A DNA stretch of 64,000 nucleotides from Bacteroidota bacterium (GTDB lineage Bacteria > Bacteroidota > Bacteroidia > Chitinophagales > Saprospiraceae). The notes beneath the pieces were generated by a model. It made no database searches. It worked only from the letters and a program-made list of their open reading frames with translations, and had not been told where the DNA came from. Made by a program: the position numbers and the translations under genes. Where the stretch lies: assembly GCA_024642665.1 (NCBI GenBank), contig JAHEAR010000001.1, positions 9,152 to 73,151 on the forward strand. The letters run 5' to 3'. The first letter of the stretch is position 1, and each line of letters begins with the position of its first letter. Of this stretch, positions 18,453 through 29,472 are shown piece by piece.

Positions 18453-20009
18453 ATGGATACAACAGCATTTCAGGAGATCATGAACAATGGCTACACCTTC
18501 AAAGGCGATTCGATCCTTCTGGGAGCCGCTATGCTCAATGGCGAACCCATCAAAGAGTGTTTTGTTCGCCTCCCATTGGCGACAATTAATCGACATGGTT
18601 TGATCGCCGGAGCTACAGGGACAGGTAAAACAAAAACATTACAAATACTGGCTGAGCAACTCAGCGCCAATGGTGTGCCTTCCCTGGTGATGGACATCAA
18701 AGGAGATTTGAGTGGTATTGCCGTAAAAGCTGAAGGGCACCCTAAAATAGATGAGCGTCATGAGAAAATTGGTTTTCCCTTTATTGCCGGCTCCAGCCCT
18801 GTTGAATTCCTGACACTGTCCAACGAACCCGGGGCAAGAATCCGAGCAACCGTATTGGAATTTGGTCCTGTTTTATTTTCAAAAATGCTTGACTTGAATG
18901 AAACACAACAAAGTATCATTTCGGTTATCTTTCAATTTTGTGAAAATCACGAACTACCGCTGCTCGATCTGGAAGATGTCAAAAAAGTACTTCAATACCT
19001 GACTACCGATGGAAAAGATAAATTCGAAGCAGAGTACGGTAAAATCATGACCTCTTCCACCGGCACCATCGTTCGAAAAATTGTGGAGTTAGAGCAACAG
19101 GGAGGCAATGAATTTTTCGGCGAACCATCTTTTGATGTCACAGATTTACTTCGTGTCAATGCGGATGGTCAGGGAATTGTTCATACGCTGAGACTCACCG
19201 ATATTCAGGACAAACCGAAATTGTTTTCTTCTGTGATGTTGGAATTGCTGGCAGAGATGTATACCGTGTTTCCGGAAGAAGGAGACTTAAAAAAACCTAA
19301 ACTTGTTTTATTCATTGATGAAGCGCATCTTCTTTTTGACAATGCTTCTGATGCGCTTCTGGATCAAATCGAAGTGATTATCAAATTGATTCGATCAAAA
19401 GGAATCGGTGTCTTTTTCGTTACGCAAAATCCTACAGATATTCCGGAAAGTGTGTTAAGTCAATTGGGCATGAAGATTCAACATGCCTTAAGAGCCTTTA
19501 CCGCAAAAGACAGAAAAAGTATCAAACAAGCAGCCCAGAATTTTCCTGAATCTTCCTTCTACGATGTGGATCAGATACTGACAGAACTTGGAATAGGTGA
19601 AGCGTTGGTCACCGCGCTAAATGAAAAGGGAATCCCAACACCTCTGGTACATTGTTATCTGCGGGCGCCGCAATCCAGAATGGATATCCTGACACCAAAC
19701 GAAATCAAAACAATCACCGATGCATCTTCCCTGGTAGAAAAGTATAGCGAAGATATCAATCGGGAAAGTGCGCATGAAATTTTAACGGCAAAAATCGAAG
19801 ATGCCCAATTAGATAGTCACAGGGATCCCATCAACAAACAAAGAGCAAATGCGCGAAAGGAAAAGTCAACTTTAGATAAAGTACTATCCAATACCACCAC
19901 CAGACAAATCGGTCGAACGGTTGCTCGTGAATTAACAAGAGGACTTCTTGGGGTCTTAGGTGTGCGTGCTGTCACACGACGAAGTAAAAAGAAAACGACC
20001 TGGTTCTGA
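18453..20009 (+). CDS. HerA-like helicase/ATPase, DUF853 (YjgR-like) family
   Basis: Walker A AGATGTGKTKTLQ; Walker B LVLFIDEAHLLF; DIKGDLSGIA. Confidence 0.9.
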   Translation: MDTTAFQEIMNNGYTFKGDSILLGAAMLNGEPIKECFVRLPLATINRHGLIAGATGTGKTKTLQILAEQLSANGVPSLVMDIKGDLSGIAVKAEGHPKIDERHEKIGFPFIAGSSPVEFLTLSNEPGARIRATVLEFGPVLFSKMLDLNETQQSIISVIFQFCENHELPLLDLEDVKKVLQYLTTDGKDKFEAEYGKIMTSSTGTIVRKIVELEQQGGNEFFGEPSFDVTDLLRVNADGQGIVHTLRLTDIQDKPKLFSSVMLELLAEMYTVFPEEGDLKKPKLVLFIDEAHLLFDNASDALLDQIEVIIKLIRSKGIGVFFVTQNPTDIPESVLSQLGMKIQHALRAFTAKDRKSIKQAAQNFPESSFYDVDQILTELGIGEALVTALNEKGIPTPLVHCYLRAPQSRMDILTPNEIKTITDASSLVEKYSEDINRESAHEILTAKIEDAQLDSHRDPINKQRANARKEKSTLDKVLSNTTTRQIGRTVARELTRGLLGVLGVRAVTRRSKKKTTWF

Positions 20010-20013
20010 TCCG

Positions 20014-21441
20014 TTAATACTCAAAATAGGTTCTGGCATTCCGATTGAAATTGTCTCCCATCACCTTCTGCCCCACGGCCGGTGCTTCTAAGGTAGCATC
20101 TTCATAAAGCATCACTTCCCATCGGGAATTGTTGACTTCACCACGTGCGGTGGAATGCAAGAGTTCATGTCCGTTTTTTACCAGGGAAGGGTTGTAAAAA
20201 AGAAACCGGACATTAGTTTGTCGCGTTGCCGGAAAATCATTGTATATCCAGATTTCATATGGAGGTGCACTTGGTTCCTCTTCAACCGTCACCACTTCAT
20301 TAGGCATGCCATACTTCAAAAATATATGCCCTCGATCAGTTTCAAAACCATAGCCAAATCCGGACATATAGTTTTTGTCAACAGACCTTGCAATTTTCAT
20401 ATAGGCCTGAAAAGCAACACCTGCATATTTTCCGGAATCAATCGTCCAAAATCGATGAATGAAAAATCGTTTCGCTCTTTCACTTCCTTTCTTCAATAAA
20501 TCATTCATGATTTCGATGTCAATTGAATTGACAATAGGTGCCATCGCACGAAGGGTATAGTTTAAAGAATCTGTCGGAATCTCGCTAACGAAACCAAAGT
20601 CTATAGTTTGACCCGCAGTTTCCATAAATATCGAGTCCCCAACAGGGTTAAATCTTGCAAAGGCAATTTGTCTTGATTCAACCAATTGTTGCTTACCATC
20701 ATACAGCACTGCTTCAAGCAGATAAGAGCCGGATATCAAAAGACTGATATCAAGCTGCAGCACATTGACATTGATGTCTTCTTTTTTCAGTTTCTTATAC
20801 GTTGTAATCGGCTTTGGAACATCCCCGGCCACCGGCTTGATGGTATACTGCACATAAGGCTGACCTTCCAGAGAATTTGCATGATAGGTCTCGAAATACA
20901 CAAACAACTGATCCAATGAGGAGTAATAATAATTAAAGGGAAGTGGCTCTAAATAAAGACCGCTTTTATTAAATACCGTAGCCCCATCAGGATCATTTTT
21001 GATGTTGGCTAAGATTTGAATATCAGATTGGGATGCTGTCTTTTTTTCTGAGAGAATTTGAATATTTTCAGAAACCTGTATAAAACTTTTTTCATCCTGC
21101 AAGTCAGAGACTTCAATGGATACCACATACTGATTCGGCTTCAGCGTAAAACGTCGAACATCAAAAATATCCTGCGCCGGATACCCTGTTCGGCTGAGGT
21201 TGTATTTATTGCCTGAGACAATACTATCCTGATCATCGGCAATCATCACCAGATACGAAACACCATAATGGTCTTGAGCTGCATTGCAAATTAATGAAGA
21301 ACCAACAATGTATAAAGAGACTTCTATATAGCTGCCGGCATCACTTTGAAATCGACAGACATCCATACTGACATCAGGAGCAGCTGACAAAGGAAGATTC
21401 AGGGTAAACAGTAATCCAAATAATAGGCTAATGTTTTTCAT
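20014..21441 (-). CDS. Secreted GWxTD-domain-like protein
   Basis: Signal peptide; C-terminal region (RFFIHRFWTID...GFETDRGHIFLKYGMPNEV...YEIWIYNDF) typical of GWxTD proteins. Confidence 0.75.
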   Translation of the reverse strand: MKNISLLFGLLFTLNLPLSAAPDVSMDVCRFQSDAGSYIEVSLYIVGSSLICNAAQDHYGVSYLVMIADDQDSIVSGNKYNLSRTGYPAQDIFDVRRFTLKPNQYVVSIEVSDLQDEKSFIQVSENIQILSEKKTASQSDIQILANIKNDPDGATVFNKSGLYLEPLPFNYYYSSLDQLFVYFETYHANSLEGQPYVQYTIKPVAGDVPKPITTYKKLKKEDINVNVLQLDISLLISGSYLLEAVLYDGKQQLVESRQIAFARFNPVGDSIFMETAGQTIDFGFVSEIPTDSLNYTLRAMAPIVNSIDIEIMNDLLKKGSERAKRFFIHRFWTIDSGKYAGVAFQAYMKIARSVDKNYMSGFGYGFETDRGHIFLKYGMPNEVVTVEEEPSAPPYEIWIYNDFPATRQTNVRFLFYNPSLVKNGHELLHSTARGEVNNSRWEVMLYEDATLEAPAVGQKVMGDNFNRNARTYFEY

Positions 21442-21790
21442 TTGATGTCTTTTTCAAAAAGAACATAAATTCATTTTCAGGATTCATGGCATAATAAATG
21501 TCCATTGAATCCTGTCTGATAGAGGTGATCGTGTAATCCGCTTTACCTTCCTGAATGATTCTATTGTCTTTCATCAAAAATGGACCGGTTTCATCACTCC
21601 CTGTAATATTCACCGTCAGATTATTTTTCGCATCGAAAATAAAGTAACCACCACGCAGATAAGGTGTTTCTCTTCCATTGCGGTTTGCACTGTAAATTTC
21701 CCACTTGCCATTCAGTCCTTGTGTTGATATAGTCGTGCTTTCTTTACACGAAACAAGAATCATCAATCCGCCAAAGCTGACTAAAATCAT
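21428..21790 (-). CDS. Putative lipoprotein, lipocalin-like size
   Basis: Internal ATG gives MILVSFGGLMILVSCKES (lipobox); C-terminus overlaps the start of the downstream GWxTD-like gene. ORF track starts at 21865. Confidence 0.55.
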   Translation of the reverse strand: MILVSFGGLMILVSCKESTTISTQGLNGKWEIYSANRNGRETPYLRGGYFIFDAKNNLTVNITGSDETGPFLMKDNRIIQEGKADYTITSIRQDSMDIYYAMNPENEFMFFLKKTSNEKH

Positions 21791-21890
21791 CCATCTGTAT
21801 ATAGGAACGATGGGAAAGAGCAATTTGTAGCTATGCAATGTATGGTTAGGTCCTGTGGAAATCATAAAATGTAATTTACCCGACCTAAAG

Positions 21891-23120
21891 TTACGATTGA
21901 TCCAGTTCCAAAAGCGTTATTTCCGGTAAAATTCCTACTCTACCCGGATATCCAAGAAATCCTAAGCCTCGATTCACATATAAGTGCTGGGAAGTTTCAG
22001 TGTATAAACCGGCCCATTGCGGATAGACATACTGTATAGGACTCCACTTGATGTACCCCGGAATTTCGACCCCGAATTGAAAACCATGCGTATGACCGGA
22101 AAGTGTTAAATCCACTTCAGGATAGTCCTTCGTGACCTGGTCATTCCAGTGGGATGGGTCATGTGACAGAAGAATATTCAAGGCATTTTTCTCCATTCCT
22201 GCAGTGGCTAACTTCATATCTCCATGCTTTGGGAATCTGGGACTGGCACTGTAATTTTCAACCCCTATGACATTAAAAAAAGTGTCCTTCACCCGTACCT
22301 GCTCATGCTCGTTAAGCAGTAATCGCCAGCCCAGCTTGCGATGCATATCCTTTAGATCGGCAAAATTTTGTTGCTTTTCCTGCTGACTTGGCCATTGATG
22401 ATAGTCCCCGTAATCGTGATTTCCCAAAACGGAGTATACGCCGAGAGGTGCTTTGATTTGACGAAACATGTCGACAAAAGGCTCCATTTCTTTCGCCATC
22501 GTATTGACGAGGTCACCGGTAAAGAAAACGATATCCGGATTTTCGGCATTGATCATTTCTATACTACGTGAGACCGGTTCTTTGAAAAGAAAACTCCCGG
22601 AATGAATATCAGAGATCTGAACAATTTTAAGCCCTTTCAGTGAGGGATGGAGATTCTTTATGGGCACTCTGGTCTTTAGTACTTTGTATCGATATGGATT
22701 CCTAGCCATTCCGTAGGTCAAGCTAAGAATTGGAATAGCACCAAGAATCAGCGCCCCATAAGACATAAATGAAGAGCGGATGGTGGGCAGGTTCATGGTT
22801 TCAAAACTGATATTCATCGCTCCAAATGCAAGCCTCCTGATATCATCAACCAGAATAATAGCGGCCATTAATAATTTAGCGAAATACAGAATAAATATCA
22901 TCGCCCGAACCATCACCTGGACCGCTCTTGGAAGATTGTCACTCCATCCGTACGAAAGGCCTATCAGGTAGATTACAGAAATCACGGGAACCAGCCAATA
23001 CGTAATATATATAATGGTCCTGAGCGTCTTTCCGGAAGAAGTGAGCATGTGTCTTACGGCCTGAAATGCCATAAGATCAATCAGGAAAAGAAAAATGGTG
23101 ATAAATATGATTCTGGACAT
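21891..23120 (-). CDS. Membrane-anchored metallophosphoesterase
   Basis: N-terminal TMs; VQISDIHSG, FFTGDLVN, VLGNHDYGD, LTLSGHTHGFQFG. Confidence 0.92.
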   Translation of the reverse strand: MSRIIFITIFLFLIDLMAFQAVRHMLTSSGKTLRTIIYITYWLVPVISVIYLIGLSYGWSDNLPRAVQVMVRAMIFILYFAKLLMAAIILVDDIRRLAFGAMNISFETMNLPTIRSSFMSYGALILGAIPILSLTYGMARNPYRYKVLKTRVPIKNLHPSLKGLKIVQISDIHSGSFLFKEPVSRSIEMINAENPDIVFFTGDLVNTMAKEMEPFVDMFRQIKAPLGVYSVLGNHDYGDYHQWPSQQEKQQNFADLKDMHRKLGWRLLLNEHEQVRVKDTFFNVIGVENYSASPRFPKHGDMKLATAGMEKNALNILLSHDPSHWNDQVTKDYPEVDLTLSGHTHGFQFGVEIPGYIKWSPIQYVYPQWAGLYTETSQHLYVNRGLGFLGYPGRVGILPEITLLELDQS

Positions 23121-23204
23121 AGCAACTGTCTTGTAGATGAGAGCAATAACATAAATTTTGCAAATATGTTATCATTCACCGGCCCAATTTCTGAACTTTG
23201 GTAG

Positions 23205-24056
23205 ATGAGTAGATTTGTTTTAGTGACGGGATCATCATCGGGTATTGGTAAAAGTGCTGCATTCGCCCTGGCTGCCAGGGGATATCATATTCTCGCCGGT
23301 GTACGAAGCCAGAAAGATGCGGATGAGTTGCTGGCCGGTGGACAAACGGGGATACATCCCGTCTTACTGGATGTCACGGACGATGAGAGCATCGCACAGG
23401 CTGTCCGACGTGCTGAAGTCATCCTGGGCGATCAACCCCTGGTGGCCATTGTTAATAATGCGGGAATTGCGGTGAGTGGACCGGTTTTGTACGTACCACT
23501 AGAAGCATGGCATAGGCAAATGGATGTAAATGTGCTGGGTGTAGTCCGCGTAACGCAACGATTTTTTCCTTTATTATCACGGGCAGCTAACGGCAAGATT
23601 GATCATCCCTGCAGAATCATCAATATCAGCAGTGTCTCCGGTTTATTTGCCAGTCCATTTGTCGCCCCTTATGCAGCTTCCAAGTATGCTCTGGAAGCCA
23701 TCAGTGATAGTTTGCGGCGTGAATTATACATGTATGCTATAGAGGTCGTATTGATTGAGGCCGGTAGTATCGCTACGCAGATATGGGATAAGGCAAAAGA
23801 GTCACCAATGTATTCAGGACCCGAATATGATCCTATCCTGTCCAGCCGGTCAGAGATGGTCGATCGGCAGATGAATCAGGCGATGTCTCTGGATATCATG
23901 GACGATTTAATCGTAAAGATCATTGGCCAAAAACGAGTTCGCGTAAGATACCTGCTCAGACGAAAGAAATGGAAGTTCCACCTGTTACGCTGGTTGCCCA
24001 CAAAATGGGTTGACCAAAAAATACACAAGGTGCTCAGGTCTAAATCCGGTCAATAA
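23205..24056 (+). CDS. SDR-family oxidoreductase
   Basis: VTGSSSGIGKSAAFALAARG, NNAGIAVSGP, YAASKYALEAISD. Confidence 0.92.
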   Translation: MSRFVLVTGSSSGIGKSAAFALAARGYHILAGVRSQKDADELLAGGQTGIHPVLLDVTDDESIAQAVRRAEVILGDQPLVAIVNNAGIAVSGPVLYVPLEAWHRQMDVNVLGVVRVTQRFFPLLSRAANGKIDHPCRIINISSVSGLFASPFVAPYAASKYALEAISDSLRRELYMYAIEVVLIEAGSIATQIWDKAKESPMYSGPEYDPILSSRSEMVDRQMNQAMSLDIMDDLIVKIIGQKRVRVRYLLRRKKWKFHLLRWLPTKWVDQKIHKVLRSKSGQ

Positions 24057-24119
24057 CCGTTTTAGACAGAGAAATCTGTATAGTAAAAAATTGGGAAAAG
24101 GAAATGCCTGTGGCAGCTC

Positions 24120-24473
24120 CTAGTTGAAGGTCCGCTTTTCTTTGATCTTGGCTTTCTTACCGACAAGATCACGCAGATAATAAAGACGAGCTCTGCGAAC
24201 TTTACCCCGCTTTAATACCTTAACCTCCACAATGTGAGGTGAAAAGAAAGGGAAAATACGTTCTACGCCAACGCCATTCGACATTTTGCGAACGGTAAAG
24301 GTTTTGCCTGCGCCACTCCCTTTGATCTGGATCACATCTCCCTTAAAATCCTGAATACGTTCTTTTACTCCCTCCACAATCTTGTAGGAGACTACAATGC
24401 TATCCCCTGATCTGAATTCCGGGAACGTTGGTTGAGTATTTAATTGCTGATGAACAAGCTTAATAAGATCCAT
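24120..24473 (-). CDS. rplS: 50S ribosomal protein L19
   Basis: [93 protein letters not shown]. Confidence 0.97.
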   Translation of the reverse strand: MDLIKLVHQQLNTQPTFPEFRSGDSIVVSYKIVEGVKERIQDFKGDVIQIKGSGAGKTFTVRKMSNGVGVERIFPFFSPHIVEVKVLKRGKVRRARLYYLRDLVGKKAKIKEKRTFN

Positions 24474-24513
24474 GACGCTGAGTAATTAATATAGCTTTCT
24501 TAAAAAAGAGCGA

Positions 24514-24521
24514 CAAAGGTA
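24514..24521 (-). promoter_or_regulatory. -7 element (TACCTTTG) upstream of rplS
   Basis: CAAAGGTA on the + strand 41 nt before the ATG; no clear -33 TTTG. Confidence 0.45.
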
Positions 24522-24565
24522 TGCTTTTTTCTATGATTTACTCTTTTATATTAAGAATTTTTCAG

Positions 24566-26842
24566 TTATCTGATCAGGGTTACGAATTCCTGCAGCTCAA
24601 ACGGCCTGTTTCGGGCATCCGTATACGTTAACGTACACATATAAACACCCACGGGAAGGTCCTGACCACTGTTATTACGTCTGCCATTCCAGCCTTCGTC
24701 CGGATCGGAAGTTTCAAATACTTTGTCCCCCCATCGGGTCCAGATAATAAGGGAATAAGAGCCTACACCGGCACTCAAGCCTTTGGGTTTATAAGTTTCA
24801 TTTTTACCATCGAAATTAGGAGTAAAGGCATTTGGTAGGAAGAATTGCACAATTGGCTCTACATCAATTATTTGTATCAGAGTATCGGTGCATCCATTCG
24901 GGTGAAAAACCACCTGCATCACCTCATACATCCCCGTATCGAGAAAGGTATAACTCGGATTCTGAATAAAAGATCTGGCCTCACTCCCAAAATCCCAGAA
25001 CCATCCTGTACCGCCGGTAGAAAGATCAGTAAAACTGGCAGTTGAATTAACGCTGTTCAATTCATCCGGCGTATAGGAGAAATCAGCCTCAGGAGAGGCC
25101 TGCATGGTGATCAGATTAGGAAACACCTCACTGGTATAACAGCCAATGGGTGAAGTCACCTCCAATTTGACGGTATATATGCCCGGTTCAGTATATTCAT
25201 GCGTTGGGCTGATGGAACCACTGGTACCACCATCTCCAAAATCCCACCGGATTTCATAGGTTTCATCAATAGGTGTGGACAAGTTCGTAAACTTAATTTT
25301 CTCCGGCACACAGGCTGAATATTTTGACGGTTTGATTATCAGCAAAGGTGGTACAGGATAATAATTAACAGTCTGCGACAACGTGTCCTTACATTCATTT
25401 GTATCCTCTACAATTAGTTCAACAGGATGATCACCGGGCGTCAGGTATAAATGATTCGGATTTCTTAACAAGCTGAATTCAGCGTCTCCAAAATCCCAAT
25501 CCCAGTCAGTGATGGACGAGGCCCCGGTGACGGACTTATCCCTGAAGCTGACAGGTCCCGCAATACAAGTGTCATAATCAAATTCAAAATCAGCCTCAAT
25601 CGATGGAAATACATTAAGACTGATATAGGCCGTATCGCCACAATTCAATCCTTCATTGATGATCATGGACCCTTTATAATTCCCTATCCCCGGAAAGGTA
25701 AATGTTGCATTGCGCTCATTGGATTCGACAATAGTTCCATTGATATTAAACGCCCAATGATAGGTCTCTATAAATTCTTCAATCTGACTTTTATTATTAA
25801 ACGTAATAGTGTTATTACCACAGGAATTAAGGACAAACTCTTCATCATCAATAATCGCATCAGCTTTAATGGCTGCATTTACTGCTTTAGAACAATTAAG
25901 TACATTAAATTGAAAATCGCGGCGCAACACACTTAACAAAATCCCATTCCGATATTCCTTAACGCAGATTCCCACGACAAACTGACCTGTCAGACCGGGT
26001 GTGCCGGTGATGAGACCGGTGACGGGATTGATAAAAATAGGCGAAACCAAACCAAGTGGATTGGAGGCAGAATAATCGGGTGCTTTAAATATCACATCCA
26101 GATAAGGTGGCAGACATTTTGAAGGATCCGGTGTGATCCCATCACAAAGATTTTGCTGTGCCGGATTGTCCACCCCTAATGGTCCTCCTCCTCGTAAAGG
26201 AGCGCAGAACTCATAAACAATCTGATCCCCTTCATTATCGGAGGCCGAGTGATCAAACTCTAACGGATCATTGACACAAATACCGATTGGTGGAAAATTA
26301 TTAAACTGCGGTCCGTTATTACAGGTTCGCTGTGCTTCTTCAGTTACCTCAATGGTGTAGGTAGCTCCGGTATCATTGGGGGCCAGGATATTGGTGATGG
26401 TATTATTCCGGCAGCATCTTTGCCAGGACACGATATATGATCCCTGAATAATGGGCAAATTATTCAGATTGATAAGATAAGCAGATTGTTCAACGCAAAC
26501 ATTGGGTGGCAATATAAGGCAGGGATTGCCTGAGGTCTGCAGTCTGGTGACAGCACCATGATTGACTGTCAGCATCCGCACAAAGGTGTATACACCATTG
26601 ACATAAGAATAGATCCCAATTCTTGCCGGATTGTCAAAATCTGCCCCGTTACTGGCACAATCCCTATAGATTTTCATGGTCATCCGGTAATTCCTGGTAT
26701 CCGTCATAGAACCAGGTCCAAGACAATTATAGTAAATCTCACCACCCACAATGTGTCGGGCGTAGCTGGTTTGTACCAAAGCAATCAGAAATAGCAGACT
26801 GACGACGCCCCGAATCATTGATTGTAGATAAACTTTATGCAT
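24566..26842 (-). CDS. PKD-repeat secreted protein with gliding-motility-associated (T9SS type B) C-terminal domain
   Basis: PKD motifs (WDWDFGD, IRWDFGDGGTS); C-terminal NAFTPNFDGKNE...IWTRWGDKVFETSDPDEGWNGRRNNSGQDLPVGVYMCTLTYTD. Start at 26842 (MHKVYLQSM) rather than 26866, because TACCTTTG at 26871-26864 overlaps the longer start. Confidence 0.9.
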   Translation of the reverse strand: MHKVYLQSMIRGVVSLLFLIALVQTSYARHIVGGEIYYNCLGPGSMTDTRNYRMTMKIYRDCASNGADFDNPARIGIYSYVNGVYTFVRMLTVNHGAVTRLQTSGNPCLILPPNVCVEQSAYLINLNNLPIIQGSYIVSWQRCCRNNTITNILAPNDTGATYTIEVTEEAQRTCNNGPQFNNFPPIGICVNDPLEFDHSASDNEGDQIVYEFCAPLRGGGPLGVDNPAQQNLCDGITPDPSKCLPPYLDVIFKAPDYSASNPLGLVSPIFINPVTGLITGTPGLTGQFVVGICVKEYRNGILLSVLRRDFQFNVLNCSKAVNAAIKADAIIDDEEFVLNSCGNNTITFNNKSQIEEFIETYHWAFNINGTIVESNERNATFTFPGIGNYKGSMIINEGLNCGDTAYISLNVFPSIEADFEFDYDTCIAGPVSFRDKSVTGASSITDWDWDFGDAEFSLLRNPNHLYLTPGDHPVELIVEDTNECKDTLSQTVNYYPVPPLLIIKPSKYSACVPEKIKFTNLSTPIDETYEIRWDFGDGGTSGSISPTHEYTEPGIYTVKLEVTSPIGCYTSEVFPNLITMQASPEADFSYTPDELNSVNSTASFTDLSTGGTGWFWDFGSEARSFIQNPSYTFLDTGMYEVMQVVFHPNGCTDTLIQIIDVEPIVQFFLPNAFTPNFDGKNETYKPKGLSAGVGSYSLIIWTRWGDKVFETSDPDEGWNGRRNNSGQDLPVGVYMCTLTYTDARNRPFELQEFVTLIR

Positions 26843-26976
26843 AATATTTGAAAAGATACACCTCAAAGGTAATTCGCGTCTAATTTTAACGTTTAATTCT
26901 CTTTTTTTATACCCCTAATCCTTAAAATGTCGTCACCTATGCTGCATTTTACTGTTTTTAAACAAATCTCACCCCC

Positions 26977-27558
26977 GTGAACATAGAAACCCGGCAAAAT
27001 ATTATAGAGCAGGCGATCTCCTTTCTTCAAAAAGGAAGTGTCATTCTCTACCCTGCAGATACCATTTGGGGCATTGGTTGCGATGCTCAGAATGAAGAAG
27101 CTGTTAAGCAGGTATATCAGATCAAAGGTCGAAGTTTTAACAAACCATTGATTGTCCTTGTTTCCAATATTCCTCAATTGTATGATGTCGTTGCATCTGT
27201 TCATCCCAGAATTGATACTTTATTGACCTTACATGAACGACCACTCACGATCATTTACCCAAAAGCCAGAAAAGAATACAGCCATCTGACTGCACCGGAT
27301 GGAAGTCTGGGTGTCCGGGTAGTTAAAAATTGTTTTTGCCATGATCTCATTGAGGCCTATGGCAAACCTCTGGTTTCAACTTCCGCCAATATTTCAAACG
27401 CACCCTCTCCCATTAACTTTGGATCGATCAGTTCCGAAATTATCAGTATGGTTGATTATGCACTGCCTGCTTTTACCGAAAAAGGCATGACAAGAACAGC
27501 CTCTGTCATTGCCAAATATGATGAGAACGGAGAATTAGACTTTTTGCGAACCGTATAA
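26977..27558 (+). CDS. tsaC: Threonylcarbamoyl-AMP synthase (Sua5/YciO/YrdC family)
   Basis: GSVILYPADTIWGIGCDA, YQIKGRSFNKPLIVLV, KPLVSTSANIS; GTG start. Confidence 0.93.
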   Translation: MNIETRQNIIEQAISFLQKGSVILYPADTIWGIGCDAQNEEAVKQVYQIKGRSFNKPLIVLVSNIPQLYDVVASVHPRIDTLLTLHERPLTIIYPKARKEYSHLTAPDGSLGVRVVKNCFCHDLIEAYGKPLVSTSANISNAPSPINFGSISSEIISMVDYALPAFTEKGMTRTASVIAKYDENGELDFLRTV

Positions 27559-27561
27559 CAC

Positions 27562-29157
27562 CTATTCCGATACGACAGCCTCCTGAATACTCAATCCAAT
27601 CATTCGGCGGGCTTTTTGAACGACTGGATCTGTATCATTAAAACCTCTGTACCACCCTTCTTCACCGGTTTGATACGCTACTAATGTTGCTTTCGCAATT
27701 CTGAGTAAATCCTCCTGATGCTCCATCAGATAATTTTTCATCACCCATCTTTCCTCCTCCGGTTTTTTTGAAATGATATCTGCCAAATTATTCAGAATCA
27801 CCGAATCTGATGGAAGCTCTCTTTTGATTCGATCTAACTGATCAAGGGAAACAATCTTTCCATCATGATAGATGATATTGTAGCGAATAGCATAAGCGGA
27901 TATGATATCCATCCAATCACGCATATAAGGATTTGACCAATTAATTGAATCCCCCATGATGATATCCGGCGTGATTCCTCCCCCGGAGTACACCAGCCTC
28001 CCATTGTCCGTTTTGAAAACCGCATTCGTATCCACCACGTACGTCGAGTCATAAGGCTTTTGAATACACCTGCCTGATGGTGTAAAGTATTTGGAAACCG
28101 TCATTCGCAGAATACCACCATTTGAAAGTTCATATTGCTCCTGGACTAATCCCTTGCCATATGTTGGTGCACCAATCACAAGACCTCTGTCATGATCCTG
28201 AAGACAACCGGCGATGATCTCACTGGCAGATGCAGAACCCTCATTGATCAAAACAACTACATCATGAATGGTGAAAAAGATTTTGCCGGTACTCTTGTAT
28301 TCATTTCGTTTCTGGTTAGCTCCTTCTGTATAGAGCAGCAGTTTTCCCTGCTCTTCAAATATTTGTGATAAAATATTAACGGCTTCACTTAAATAGCCTC
28401 CGGGATTATCGCGTAGATCCAAGAGAAGATTTTTTGCACCTTCCTGGGTCGCCATCCGTTCCCAGTGATCCATAAATTCGCGATACGTCGTATTGGTAAA
28501 CCGCTGAATCTTGATATAGGCAGTCACTGAATCAAGCATATAGCCTGCCACAACACTGGGCACATTGATTTTATCTCTGATCACCTCCACCTCATGCGTT
28601 TCACTGTCCATCATCGGCTTGATCGTCAATAACACTTTCGAACCGATTTCACCCTTAATATGCCCAAGAATATCTTCTTTAGCCATAGAGTCCTTTCCGA
28701 TAGATTTTCCATTCACGGCAAGAATATGATCCCCTGGACGTAAACCCACCTTTTCCGCGGGGCTATCGCGTTTTGGAAATAATATAACCAGACTATCCTC
28801 TATAAAGGCTACTTCAATCCCTATTCCAACATAGTTGCCGGAGGTTCGCTCATTGAGGGATTCCACTTCATCCGGTGGAATGTAATGAGTATGCGGATCT
28901 AAATCTTTTAAAATGGAGTTAATGGCGTGCTCTACAAGTTCATCAGTGGAGACTTCTCCGACGTATTTTGTTTCAATAAATCTGATGATTTCTTCTACCT
29001 GCTGTCCATTGTAATGGGTTTTGGAAAATCCACTTTCCTCATTGCCATCATGTGATCCGGTATTGGCGAAACCGATACCTGCCAACATTCCGATGACCGT
29101 CATTACACTGAGCAAAAGGGGCTCCCAAACTTTGTACTTCCTACCTGTTTCCGACAC
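27562..29157 (-). CDS. S41-family C-terminal processing peptidase
   Basis: PDZ region (GLRPGDHILAVNGKSI), NLLLDLRDNPGGYLSEAVNI, NEGSASASEIIAGCLQDHDRGLVIGAPTYGKGLVQ. Confidence 0.95.
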   Translation of the reverse strand: MSETGRKYKVWEPLLLSVMTVIGMLAGIGFANTGSHDGNEESGFSKTHYNGQQVEEIIRFIETKYVGEVSTDELVEHAINSILKDLDPHTHYIPPDEVESLNERTSGNYVGIGIEVAFIEDSLVILFPKRDSPAEKVGLRPGDHILAVNGKSIGKDSMAKEDILGHIKGEIGSKVLLTIKPMMDSETHEVEVIRDKINVPSVVAGYMLDSVTAYIKIQRFTNTTYREFMDHWERMATQEGAKNLLLDLRDNPGGYLSEAVNILSQIFEEQGKLLLYTEGANQKRNEYKSTGKIFFTIHDVVVLINEGSASASEIIAGCLQDHDRGLVIGAPTYGKGLVQEQYELSNGGILRMTVSKYFTPSGRCIQKPYDSTYVVDTNAVFKTDNGRLVYSGGGITPDIIMGDSINWSNPYMRDWMDIISAYAIRYNIIYHDGKIVSLDQLDRIKRELPSDSVILNNLADIISKKPEEERWVMKNYLMEHQEDLLRIAKATLVAYQTGEEGWYRGFNDTDPVVQKARRMIGLSIQEAVVSE

Positions 29158-29472
29158 GTATTTTATTTACTTTACTGTTTGGCAAGCATGATACGCAACA
29201 ATAAATATCCGAACCAAACCAACTTTAAAGTCGCAAATATCATTGTTTTAACTGATTTAGGTTTTATAATTAGACTAAATCGGGTCTTATTATGCTTAAT
29301 ACAGAGATTGTCCGACTCATTTCCTGCCTTATTAATGTAAATAGACATATCCTCAGTGTACATTATCAAGGACTTTCAGGACAGTTGATTGCCTTTTTAT
29401 AGTTTTGGGGGCTGTAAGCTGAAAAACTTCTTTAACGCTAACCGCTCTACTTTGTCTATAAATGTATTTGAA

